Shown: in pieces, positions 12,601 through 25,100 of the stretch
How positions within the stretch are numbered: the stretch's first letter is position 1
Layout of the letters: every line of letters starts with the position of its first letter
Source of the DNA: Acanthosepion esculentum
Taxonomy: Eukaryota; Mollusca; Cephalopoda; Sepiida; Sepiidae
Direction of reading: 5' to 3'
DNA: 64,000 nucleotides
Assembly (NCBI GenBank): GCA_964036315.1
Contig: OZ038485.1
Span: 74,286,048 to 74,350,047 of the forward strand
Made by a program: the position numbers and the translations under genes
Notes under the pieces: generated by a model
What the model saw: the letters and a program-made list of their open reading frames with translations, nothing else
Databases searched by the model: none
Told to the model about the DNA's origin: nothing

Positions 12601-15600
12601 TCTGTTTTTTTATGCTTGGGTTCCACGTGTTTCTTTGGCTTTTGCTTATCCCACGAGAGTCTCTGGGAAGGTTCTCTTCGTTTTTCTTCTTTTTCGTCGG
12701 TGTAGTTTTTGAGCATGCCGAAAACTTTCTGTCCTTTGCTTTCTTGGCGACTTTCACATGTGAACGCCACCAATCTGCCAGCCGGCCTCCTTCGCATGTC
12801 AGGTCTAATTTCCTACTCTGCCTCCTAGCAGCTTAGTCATTTCCGTCGCATGTGACGTCTAACTTCTTTCTGTCGTAGCCAGTCGGCCTCGTCCCTTTCT
12901 CTATCTCACAGCAGCCAGTCGATCTCCTTCACTGACTTCTAAATACATTCTGCTGCTTCCTTCGAATGTTATGTCTCACTCTCTATTGATTTTATTTGCA
13001 TTATATACTCTCAAACGAGGCACAAACGGACATCAACTCAAAATTTACGAGGACGTAAGCTACCCTTTTCATTTAACAAAAATACAAGGCGAATATATTT
13101 TTCTAAATTTGAAAAAATAATGTATCCCCAATAGTATCACAATGATAGTTATTTCTGGCGGTCCTTTTTAGAGCCAATTTTAAATATAAAGAATTTTACA
13201 CACAAATGAAACAATTTTTCACAAACTCCGGGCTTTCTTTTAATACACTTCTCACAAAGTTACGAGAATGTATAAAACCAACCCAGACTATTTAAAATAT
13301 TTATTTACTTACACTTTTTAATTAATTAATATTTTTAATTATTTTATACTACTAACTAATAAAAAAATTATAAACATACAAGAAAGATCAAGATATGTTT
13401 CGGCTGAAACCTTCTTAAAACTAATAAATGTGATGAAAATAGCAAGAAATTTAATATATAGAACGGAAATTCTCTCATGGCAACGTTAGTGTTTTGCATT
13501 ATCTGTCTATAATTTCTTAGATATAATTATTCAAATTCATTTTGTACAGCTCCTATGCCCATACACTAGTGATTTCTTTTTACTTTTGTTATTATAGATA
13601 TCATTCAAATGAACTTTTATTATCCCCACTTTGTACAATGGAAAAGAACTTTGTCTTCATGGACATCGGCTCTTCTTGAAAAGGTTTCTTTTGCCTTCTT
13701 AGGAAGGGAATTGATGACTTGTTACTAAATTGGAATAATGGATGAAGTGTTCTCGGTCCGATCAAGATATCCTTCTAAAAATGATCTCTTGTTTGGTCAT
13801 TTGTTCAGGTTTTAGAAAGTGGATCAACTGAAAAGAGTGCTACTCTTTTTATATTAACATTTTTAATAGTATATTTTTAAAATTTAACAAATTTTAACCT
13901 AAAATTTAAGTTTAATTTCTGATTATTTTACGTTTTGTTTGTAAAAAATAATGCTACACACGATTTGATTTATTTAATAGCAGATTTATTTGTTTAACTT
14001 TATCGAATTTATTTAGAGAAAAAGCAAAAATACTTTTAAAACAAATCTGTACTCATTCGAGTGTTATGCCATCGCGCTTATCAAGGGGTCACGACGCCTC
14101 AATGTCGTATATGAAATATACAGCATATACCAGGCTACAGCAGTGGTGAACAAAAAAATTAGAGTTGAGTTAAAGGGAAATAACTGAGACATCCGGAACT
14201 AGAACAATCTACCCCATTGGACGAAATAAAGGGTTTGGTTTGAAATTCCAATCACCTGAAGTAGCCCGGAGCGTATAACAGCCGAAATGTTGTGAATATG
14301 GCAAGATGAAGATAACAGTGTCCGAATAATGTAAATAATCATAATACCTCATCTCAGAGATATAGACAGATATAAAATATACCTCTACCAAAATGTTTAC
14401 AAAATGTTTAAGGCCGTTTTAATTAAGGGAATTTTACTAATACCGTTTTATGACGCACGCAAATCTCTCAACTAAAAGAATATCTGCGTAGTACAGCGAA
14501 ACAAATGAAAGGGATTTGGCCACCGAAAAGGTAGGTGTCATTGATGATACCTATTATCATTTTTATTTTATCCAATAAAAGTATTGAATCGCTTTTACAT
14601 TTGTCTATCTTCAACTCTCATAACATTCCATCTTCTTGCATATTAATTTTTGCTTAATTTCTTTTATATTTCTGCAGAAATTTTATCCGTTTATCCGAAA
14701 GAAGGCAGCCTTATGGGCGGAACGCTGCTGACTATCAAGGGTAGGAACTTCGATGAAACCACAGCAAAAGCCCGAGTTTTCGTTGGAGGTAGTGTCTTAA
14801 ATGTTTGGTATTATCACATTCTAAATATTAACTGAGTAAAAATATATTCGTTGTTAATAATAATTTTTAAAGGTATTTGGTGATTATTAATGGAGTTTAA
14901 GATACATATATTTATATCATCAACCCTCTCTGCAGTAATCCTGCTAATTATAATATTGCTAAAGTTTCTATCCACGGAAATTTTCCATTAATCTGTAATC
15001 ATTCTAGTGTCCTGTAAAGCCTTCGGAACCGTCCCCAGTGTTCCTACTATTACGAGCACTACTATCCCCTGTATGTTTTACAATCTATGCAAACGCCTGT
15101 TAGTAATCTATTTTTTCACTCACTTTCAGATAACTTTTTGGAATAAATACACGAATAACTGAACAGATTTTTATTTTCTTGTCTGCATGGACCAGGTTTT
15201 GTTTCCGTGTTGAAATTTCAAACTCTCAAAGCATTTTAATTTTCCTCTTCGCAAGTACAACTTATGGCATATTTGAATGGTAGAATAAAATATAATTTTG
15301 CACAATTCTTAGTTCAACACTTTACCCGTTTAATTGTTCGTCTTATTATCTTCTTTGGGTCCGGTTTTTGAGCTAACTTCAAATGCCTATGACCAATTTG
15401 TCTATCTTTCTATATGGTCAACAATAACTGTTTTCTCCTATGCTGGCTATTATTTGTTTAATACACTTATATTTTATATACTTTTTTTTTTAAATCAGTT
15501 CCGCGTTTCAACCAGAGTTTTTTGTTTGTCTCCTACTTTCTGTGTATAGTTGTTTTTCTTCAGTTTTTACTTTCATTATTATTTACTGAATGTTCCCGTT

Positions 15601-15955
15601 TTTCATTTTTCCACTTGTCAATATTTTCTAGTCATTATTGATCTTTGTACTTTATATTGCATATTATTTTTTTGAGACGAAAATATTGAAACTTCTCTAC
15701 TGATAAGTCCTTTTATGTCTTAATGTAGAGCCTGTTAGTGTTTGCTACAAAGTATAAAATTATGTATGGCTATGCAACGATTTGAGTTTTTTTCCTTTTT
15801 CATTCGACTATTCATTAAAGCATGTCTTTTTCTAGAAAATTATAGTCATTACTTTTTCTACTCCTTTCGTCAAGGCGTAGAGATCTGCTCGATTTGAATC
15901 TTTATACTGCTTTGTGTGTGTGTGTGCGTGTGTGTGTGTGAGAGAGAGAGAGAGA

Positions 15956-15988
<33 letters not shown>

Positions 15989-16095
15989 CGTAAATATTTG
16001 CCCACTTTGTTTTTAGTGCAGCATATACGCATTTCTGAATTGTTGTATGGATGTATCTATACATGTGTGCGTGCATTTGTATGTGTGTGTGAGTT

Positions 16096-16153
<58 letters not shown>

Positions 16154-19100
16154 AGCATGTTTGCATATGTGTAGGTTTATGCATGTGTATATAAAGAAAA
16201 GAGGAAAACTTTATGCCAACACGTTTCGTTCATTGGGAAACTTTAACAAGTCAAGTGTGGAAATGTTACTTAGTAACCTATGTTTATACACAGAAGGAAC
16301 GTGGAGAGAAAATATTAAGTTTTCAAATTTTCAACTAGAAAACGCTCTAAAATATTCTAAAAACTTACTGTTTAAGAAAAGTTAAAGTATGTCGTTGTGT
16401 GTGTGTGTGTGCGTGTGTACGCTAATGCGAGCCTGCATACATGTATATATCAAAAGCAGATGGAAAAGGAGAGTGTTTCCATGTACGTGTGTTTACGCGT
16501 ATGTATGTATGTGTTTGGTAAAATCAACAATTTTCGATTTTATTTAATATATATCTTGTTTTTGACCTTATTTAATATATATCTTGTATCTTAATATATT
16601 TTGTATATCATTTTACCGGAATCGTTTTGATTTACTTTCATTTTATGAAATCTTGCAGAAAGTTACATTGGTTGAACGCCAAGTGGAAATCAACTTATTA
16701 AACCTGTCAAGTGAATGAAGCATGAGCTTGGTTTTCTTTCAATATAAAAACATTTTGCTTCGAGTTTTAAATTGGAACAAAGCTGTTTCTTCTGGTTTTA
16801 TATATAGAATATATTATTCTTGTTTTAATTTACTAATTATTAATAGGATATAGAATCCGAACAAAAGTGGAAAAAATAAGACAAAGTGGAAAACCTTTTC
16901 TATTGACAACACGTTTCGGTCGGAATGAAATAATAAATCTTTTTTCAATTATTAATAGTTATAATTCCTGCTGCTATTACTTTCTTTGTATTTTCTTATA
17001 GACACATCGTGCAAAATTGTGAAGCCAGTGACTAATGATATTATAATATGCAGAGTTGCACCTAAACCGGCAATTTTACCAAATCTGCATGCAGGTCAGT
17101 TGTCGATAAGTTGCCTAAAACATCATTTGAAAAATACGTCATTTGAAAATACCTAAAATTTATTTAAGTAATGTTTTGAAATGGGGATTCAATTTTTTTA
17201 ACAGGAAATCGTGGGATTCAAATGGAGTCTTGGACAAAAAATGTCGGTAACGATATCAATAATCTCTTCGCTCTAAACAGTACTTCTCCAACATACAATA
17301 ATAGTTGGATAGACAAAGGTGAATTTTATGCGTCAGGAGAATTTGGTGCACGGCTTCGGGCCTTCTTCCAACCAATGTACGAAGGCTTACATAGCTTGTC
17401 TTCGTCCTCCACTGGCTACAAGCAAATACGATTGAGTAACAATGAAAGTGAATCAAATATGGTAAGAAATTTTCGAATATTTCAAGGTGTATTTCTCGTA
17501 ATAGATCTATAGTGGCTCCTCACTAACATTTTGGTTTCTCAGTGCTGACGTCTTGTTGAAGTCACGTTCAACCATAGTTAATTCTATTGTGAAATTTCTT
17601 TGTCTACTACATGACCAAAACAACAAAGGGAAATCAATTTCCATGACTCATGAACTAACATTCGATTTTGATCCCTGATTACTGATATCGAGAACAATCC
17701 AAGAAATATCCATTAATGAGTTGAATTTATATATCGAAGATCTCGAGCCGTCAGTGGAACTATTCTAATTTTTATGAAATATGAAAATCTTCACCTTTTA
17801 TGAAATATGAAATCTTCACATGTTCAAGTCTAAGGTTAACCGTTATTCCCCCCCCCATCCCTATAAACTACCTCTTAATGTAACCCTCTACCCCGTTAAG
17901 AAGTAGTTTATACGGATAGGAGGGGAAGATAACGGTTAACCTTAGACTTGGACAGGTGAAGATTGTAGTTATCTGGGAAACATCCTCTTGGGAGTCGGTT
18001 CCACAGAGCAGTGGTTCGCGGAAAGAAGCTGTTCGAGTGGAACTTATTTTTCACCGATGGAATACAGAGGGGATGTGGGTGGTTTGCTACAATGTAAGTG
18101 ACATGGTGGGTCCTATCCATGAAAGTTAGAACTGGCGGAACCAAGGAATGTAGTTCGTCCGAGCACTTGGATGCATGGAAGTAGCGATAGAGTAACGAAT
18201 CGTTTGCCACATTTCGCCTGTGAGAGAGAGAGGTTGGAAGGTGGAAAATAATTCGTCACCCACAAGGACTCGGAGACGCTTTTGAACCATGTCGAGACTG
18301 GAAAGTGAGGACTGAGCATCTCCCGTCCAAATATGACAACAGTACTCTATTTTCGACCTGATCTGGCTCTTGTAAAGGAGTCAGGTACTTACTGAAGCGT
18401 TACAAGGAGCCAACCATTTTGCCTGCATCTTTAACGATGGATCGTATATCCGAGTTCCACTTGAGGCCAGGTGTGATTTTAAGGCCCAATAGTCTCTCAA
18501 GATATGGTGCCTCCCTGAGGAACATCCATTTATCGTGACTGGTGGTAGTTCGATGATGGAACGTAACTAGTTTGCTTTTCGGGGCATTGAATGTAACTCG
18601 TCAGTTGTCTCCCACATCACATCAGATGAGAGATCAGCCACCAATTTCTGATCATCAAGAATTTTAGAGGTGCACCAGTATATAGTCGTATCATCAGCAT
18701 AAACGTTTACAAATAATCTTAGTATATTCTTAGGCAGATAATTTATGTAAATCAAAAACAGGGTTGGTCCGAGGAGTCTCCCTTGGGGGACACCTGCGTT
18801 GACCGCAAAGGCTCCGGGGGACTGGCTGTTAATAACTACCTAAAGGAAGGATTTTATAATCAAGAAGACCCTTCTAGTGATTCCATAGCCTGAGAGCTTG
18901 TGTAGCAAACCTTTGTGCCACACCTTGTCAGAGGTCTTTGAGATATCTAATGCTATGTTCCTGGAGGTGTGTTTGTCGTCAAGAGCCTTACTAATTCTGT
19001 GAGTAATGGTACTGCTTGACGCTGAAGAGATTGTTCTTATCTAGGTGCTCGACGACATTCTTGTTGATTTTAGCCTCAACATTTTACTGGTGATACTGAT

Positions 19101-22100
19101 GAGACTGATGGGTCTATACTGGGAGAGGGAGGATCACTCGCCTGCGTTCTTAAAAGCTGGGCAAACGCTTGACAACTTCCACAGGCTTGGGAAGGATTTC
19201 ACCTTCAAGCAGCGGTTGAATAACTTCGCTACAATCAGGAATAATTCCGGCTTTTCTTCTCATAATTTCGATTCATTCGCTAAAGCTATTATACATTTGC
19301 TTTTAATATGTTTTCGGTTCATGACGTTTAGCACAAAATTACAGGAGAGGGTCAGAATAAAAATTTAATGCCAAAACACTGGTTCCATTTTCTGATGTTA
19401 TGCATATCAAACAACCCGATAATACCCATTTAATTGTAACTTGAAATTGAGCGCCAACTCCTTGCTCTAGAGATTTCAATTATCCATCATAGCACATCAT
19501 CGAAGTTGAAGGCTTTTTTAGTTATTTGCCGTCGTTTTCTGTGTAATCTTTAAAAATCTTTAAAACTGCACATTTATCAGTTGATGACTGTTAACTTACT
19601 TGAATATCTTTATATCGAATTTTCATCTGATTTTTTACTTTGAATTACTTTGAATACCAAGTGAAAATGGTTATTGTTGTAAATAGTCCAATAGTCATTC
19701 ATTGTCAGTCTTTTATATTTTATTGAGTATAATATGTCCACCTGATTATATAGAGATTATTTAATATAAACATTTGATATAACATATAGAAAATTATGAT
19801 AACGATTTATTTAAGAAAATTTCCATTTTCTGTTTTTATTTCAGAAACTGATTAACAATGGACACGTTGCTTACTTAAAGAAAAGCAAAAGGTATGTGGG
19901 CCAAAATTATTACCCTTTTAGACTAACTGATCTTAATATTGAAAGAGAAGGAAGTTAGTGATCATATGATGAGTAAAATAAGGAGGAATTTCAATTTTAA
20001 GTCACTGTGTTTGTGAACATAAAGTATTTTATATTGGATGACGACAGACAAGATATATAGTTGTGTACTTGCAGGTGTCTCTTTCTCTAATAGATAAAAT
20101 GCCAAAAAAATGATTTGCTTTTTCTACAATAAATTACGATGTAAAAAAACAAGTAAATTTAATGTTTGTTTTGAAGCTCTAACCAACAATATTTATTCTA
20201 AAGGTTGAGGTATAAATTTTACAGATATTACATGGAAATAACATACGTTAATACCGACAACCGACAAAATGGTATGATTCAACTTCAAATCTTCAGTTTC
20301 AACTCTTCAGTCAACAATCGAGAAACTGGACTGGCACAAAATGCGCAACAACAAGTTTCAATTTGTGCTGAGACTGTTAAAGAGATTCAAGTAAGTCAAC
20401 TCTTACAAATCGGTTTTATTACATAGATTTTTGCAATATGGAAAATTTTAAAAGTGACAAGTAAATTTATTTCAAAATGTTTAACCATAAAGTAGATTTC
20501 AATCCTTAGAAAAATGATTAAAAAGTTAAACTGCAAACGATTTCGATGTAAAAATAATAACATCTGTTTTCTTGTTATTTGGAAAGAAAAAACACAAAGG
20601 ACAAGAAAAAAAAGAAATAAACAAACGGACATAGTTTCCTCCTCCTCCTCCTGCCGATAGACCCAAAAAGGAAATTGAATTTGTTGGCCTTGACTCCCCC
20701 TCTTTAGAATGAGGAATGCGTATATATACTAAGAGCGCGAAAATTAAAGTTGTCTTCTCATTTAATTTTCTTATGGAAAAGTCCCCTGGTTAAAATATAA
20801 CAAGAGAATGTTCCTACATGATTTTTTTTGCAAACCAGTCGAATTCCTGAAGACATAATAAAATTTAAATCAACTGTATCCCTTAGACCGAAAAGATAGC
20901 GGAAAAACAGACGCATTCGTAAACAAGAGTAAGCCTCTTCCAGAGTTTGAAAAAGCAGATTAAATTCAGCCCGATTTCGATTCTTTCTATCCAAAAGAAC
21001 AGAAAAAAAACTTCAACAAGAGACGAACTGTATGTTTAAGAGAAAATATATTTAGTTCAATAAGAACCTAATTTAAGAAGGTCTGTTTTTTAGTCTATTA
21101 ATTTATATTACCTTTACATAGTTAATTTGTGCGATGATTCTGATACGATACGAGCCAAATATTCGAAAGAGAAACTGAAAGGGATGTAAAAACCTATTTT
21201 TAATGAAGTCCAAACATTGGGCTACATGTCTAAGGTTCTGTTAACAATAATTTTATAAGTGTTGACATTTCTGTGGATGTGGGAGTTTAGAATTATGTTA
21301 TTTCTAAAACTGTCTAAAACAAGTATAACTGAAGAAAACTCCTTTGAAGTAAAATAATTTAGTATAACAGTGTTAATGGTCTCAAATTTTTGGCACTTGA
21401 TATTGATTTAATAAGATTTAGTTTTAATTTATTAATTTCTTGGTTGTGTAAAAAATCTGTATTGACTCATTGTAATAATTTTTATACCTAAGATTTTATT
21501 ATTGTGAAGTGTAAAAATAAAGTTTGTTCTTCAAATTAAAACAAATCCATCATTTACTTTTACTGATTTACTTTTTAATTGTAACTTCTTTTATTCATTG
21601 TTACCACCTTATCAAAAAGTAAGTAAATTTTCTGTGTATATTATGCTTGTGTTTTTGGATACAACATGCTGTAATTTCAGTCTTTAAGTTTATTCGCTCT
21701 TTACTTTCTGTAGTACTGTATTTCAATAAGATACTACTATAAAAACAGAACGCTACGGCGAGTGCCGATCGGTCTACCATCTGTTGATCTGATAACGTCC
21801 ATTCCAGAGACTACTCTACTTTATAACAATATGGCTTCTTCGATAGGATCCAAAACCGCGTTGGTTGAGCCGGAGCACATAGAAACTTAGATTAGATGTT
21901 TAGCAGCGTTGGCTAAGGTAAAGAAACTGAAAGACAAGAAAGCCTCCGGAAGGGGGAATAAAATTACTGATTTATTTTTGACTTCGGCAGAATGTGATGC
22001 CATAAATAAAATATCCATTATAGTGTACTCCGAAATACTGGAAGACTTAACATAGGAAATTTCAACCATTATAAAAAGAAACATGCTACCAAAAAAGCTG

Positions 22101-25100
22101 ATCATTGCAGAGATAGAACAACATTTATGGAAAATAAACAGAACCCAAATGAAATCGTAATGCACTATCTATACAGATTGAAAGAAGTGTCAAGATATTG
22201 CAAATTTTAAAAACTGTGTTCAAGAGAAATGTCTACAGAAGACGAATTGATGCTTCTAAGGCTAATTGAAGGCATGTATGACGTTATATACAAACATAAG
22301 ATCCTAGAACGGCTACAAGCGAATGATATGAATTTAGAAGCAAGTGTAGAATTCTTACAGCAATTAGAATTAGAATTAATTAATGAACTTAAGAATTCTA
22401 AAAACAGTGTGGAAGCATACAACACAACTAAAATCCTAATTAAGTGCAAATATAGCGACAAAGAACACAAAAGAAACAAAAACAGATGTCCAACCTTAGG
22501 AAAATTATGTTTAAACTGTAAAAGAAAAGACCATTTGTGTGTGCACATACAAAAATGAATAGAAAGGGTAGAAAATATAAACCTTCGTACTGAAAATACA
22601 GAAGTATATTCGACAAGAACACTTGCAAAAAGTAGAGAGACAGTAAAATTGAATAGCTTTACTTTTCCCATGCAGTTTAACACGGGGAGCGATGTTACCT
22701 TTATTCCAAGGAATTTCTGGGGAAAATAGGTAAACCCAAACTAAGAAAAAATAATCTAATTTAAAATAATTTGATAAAACTGTCATCAAAACTCTAGGCT
22801 CCTTCGAAGGAACTTTCGAGACAAAAAAAACGTTTTGAGATTATTCCTATCTCTGTTGTAGAATGCACAAAAAAATCTGGGCTCCTGGGAAAAGACGTTT
22901 TAAAAGTGGAAATTAATAAACTGTATAAAGTCAGAAGAAACTGACATCGGACTATTGAAGAGATATAAAGCGAGTATTCGTCTAAAATAAAATAGTCACC
23001 CGATCTATTTTAAATCTCGAAAAATAACTATTCACATTCTACTCATGGTAGAACAAGGCATATTGGAAGTTACCCAAGGTGGTAGCAGTTGGGCTTCACC
23101 AACTGTTGCGATACTAAAGTCCAATGGCGATTTGAGGATATGCGGGATTACAAAATAGGCATTCCCCTTACCTAAAATAAAATCGGAAAGTTATGAGTTA
23201 GTAGGAATTAAATACTTTGCCAAGATTAACCTGAAATCAGCATATAGCCAGATAGAAATTGACAGAAAATTTAAAGAAGTCACTACAATTAACGCCCCGA
23301 TAGGCTTACTAAGACGGGCTCGTATTCCATTTGGAGTTAAGACTTCAAGCCATATTTTTCAAAAGGCAATTGAAAAAATTCAACCAGAGGGGGTAAAAAA
23401 TATAATCCTATATTAAGACGGTATAGGCATAGATGCTAACAGTAAAGAGGAATATCGTACTTGGGATACCAAATATCTAAAGAAAGAATTTCACCGGACA
23501 ATAAACTAACAAATAAAATCAAAATATAAAAAAGAATTAGAATCCTTTTGAGGATTGACCAATTTTTATAGCAAATATATACCTAGATACAGCGAACTAA
23601 TAGAACCATTTTCAGAATTACGGAAAAAGAATACAGAATTTAAATGGACTCAAAGACAAAATATAACTTTTGAAATCTTAAAAAAGGTACTAATAAGAAA
23701 ACCTATTGCAAAAAAATTTGATCCAAAAAAGAAATGATATTGACTATGAATGCAAGTGAACATGCTGTAGCTGCAATTTTGTCTCAAGAAGGTCATCCAA
23801 TAATGTACCTGTCGAGAAAATCAACGTCAGCTGAAGCTAACTACTCAAATATTGAGAAAGTAGCGTTAACAATAGTATGGAGCACAGAAAGAGCTCGACA
23901 TTTTTTGTTAGGACGAAAATTTTTGTTAAAGTCAGATCACAGACCTTTTAGAGTTTATATTTAACTCCAAAAAAGAATTACCAAAAGTCACATCATCTAG
24001 AATTTTAAAATAGGATATAAATAGGTATGTCCAATATTTCGCTAAAAAGTGGTATACCTTGACGAAAAAAGGTCCCCAAATTGATAAAACAATTTTTAAC
24101 GTTTAAATATTTATGTTGTTATTAAAGAGGAAAGACCAAAGTATTTTCTGAATATTTTTTCAGATTTTTTAATCCTTCCTATAAATGTTAAAAATTTTAT
24201 TAAAAAATCTTGTTTTTTTTCGTAAAAAATTTCGTAAAATCGAACTTATCGACATTTCTGTCGGAAAGATCATAGTTTGTTAGTTAAAAAATCATGAAAA
24301 ATCAATTACACCTTTTTCTTTTGTTATCTTAGGAAATTTAGAATGATTAAAGTATACTTAATGTAATTTGAAAGAAACATCACTTACATTTTTAGCAGAA
24401 AATTTTTTAAGAGAGATATTTCCAACCAGGGTGCTCTATTTTGACAGGCGTTAATTGATGTACGTCAATATATTCACAACTTACGGCACGGAAATTTATC
24501 GGACGGTAGCGCAGAAGTGATATAATTCGTTCTAATTTTAAGTGAATCTGGTTAGTAGATTTAAAAAAAAAAATTCACTTTCAAATGTTTTTTTTACCTT
24601 ACGTTTGAGGAAGAATTCTGCACTGAAAATAACATTTAAATTATGAAAGAAAATCAAATTTTACAAGTAAAAATAAAACAGTAAAAAAAATACATTTTTT
24701 TAAATTGAGGTTTATTATTTCAGTCATGAAATATTTTTCTGAGAATATAAAAATTACATGAAACACCATTAATTGAAACGGGTTAACTTAATGAAATGAG
24801 ATTTTATTTCCTTTTTATTAAGGCAGATTTTTTTCTATTTATTAATAATTATGATATGGCAGTAATATGAGATTTATTTTATTTATTAATAAAATTAACA
24901 TGCTATGTTGGTTTTGTTTTTTGACTCAACAAGTATTTAGTAGTAGCGAGCTAACTCCAGAAAATTTAAACTCCAAAAATCGTTTTAATTGATAATTTGT
25001 CGTGTGGATAATAATTCCAAAGTAATGTACAATGAATTTATGCATTCGATTTCAAACTTGAAAATTTGGGTGGACTTCCAAGGGCGTTTTTTGTTTTTTT

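Noticed and set aside
12416..12836. Lys-rich minus and Phe-rich plus open frames
   Set aside because: Complementary frames through a locally duplicated purine/pyrimidine-rich stretch; no domain.
15832..16184. Open frames rich in His-Thr or Tyr-Ile
   Set aside because: Translations of GT/CA and AT microsatellites.
22207..22683. 158-codon minus-strand open frame
   Set aside because: Antisense shadow of the gypsy 1 gag and zinc-knuckle region; hydrophobic residues come from complement of Lys/Asn-rich codons.
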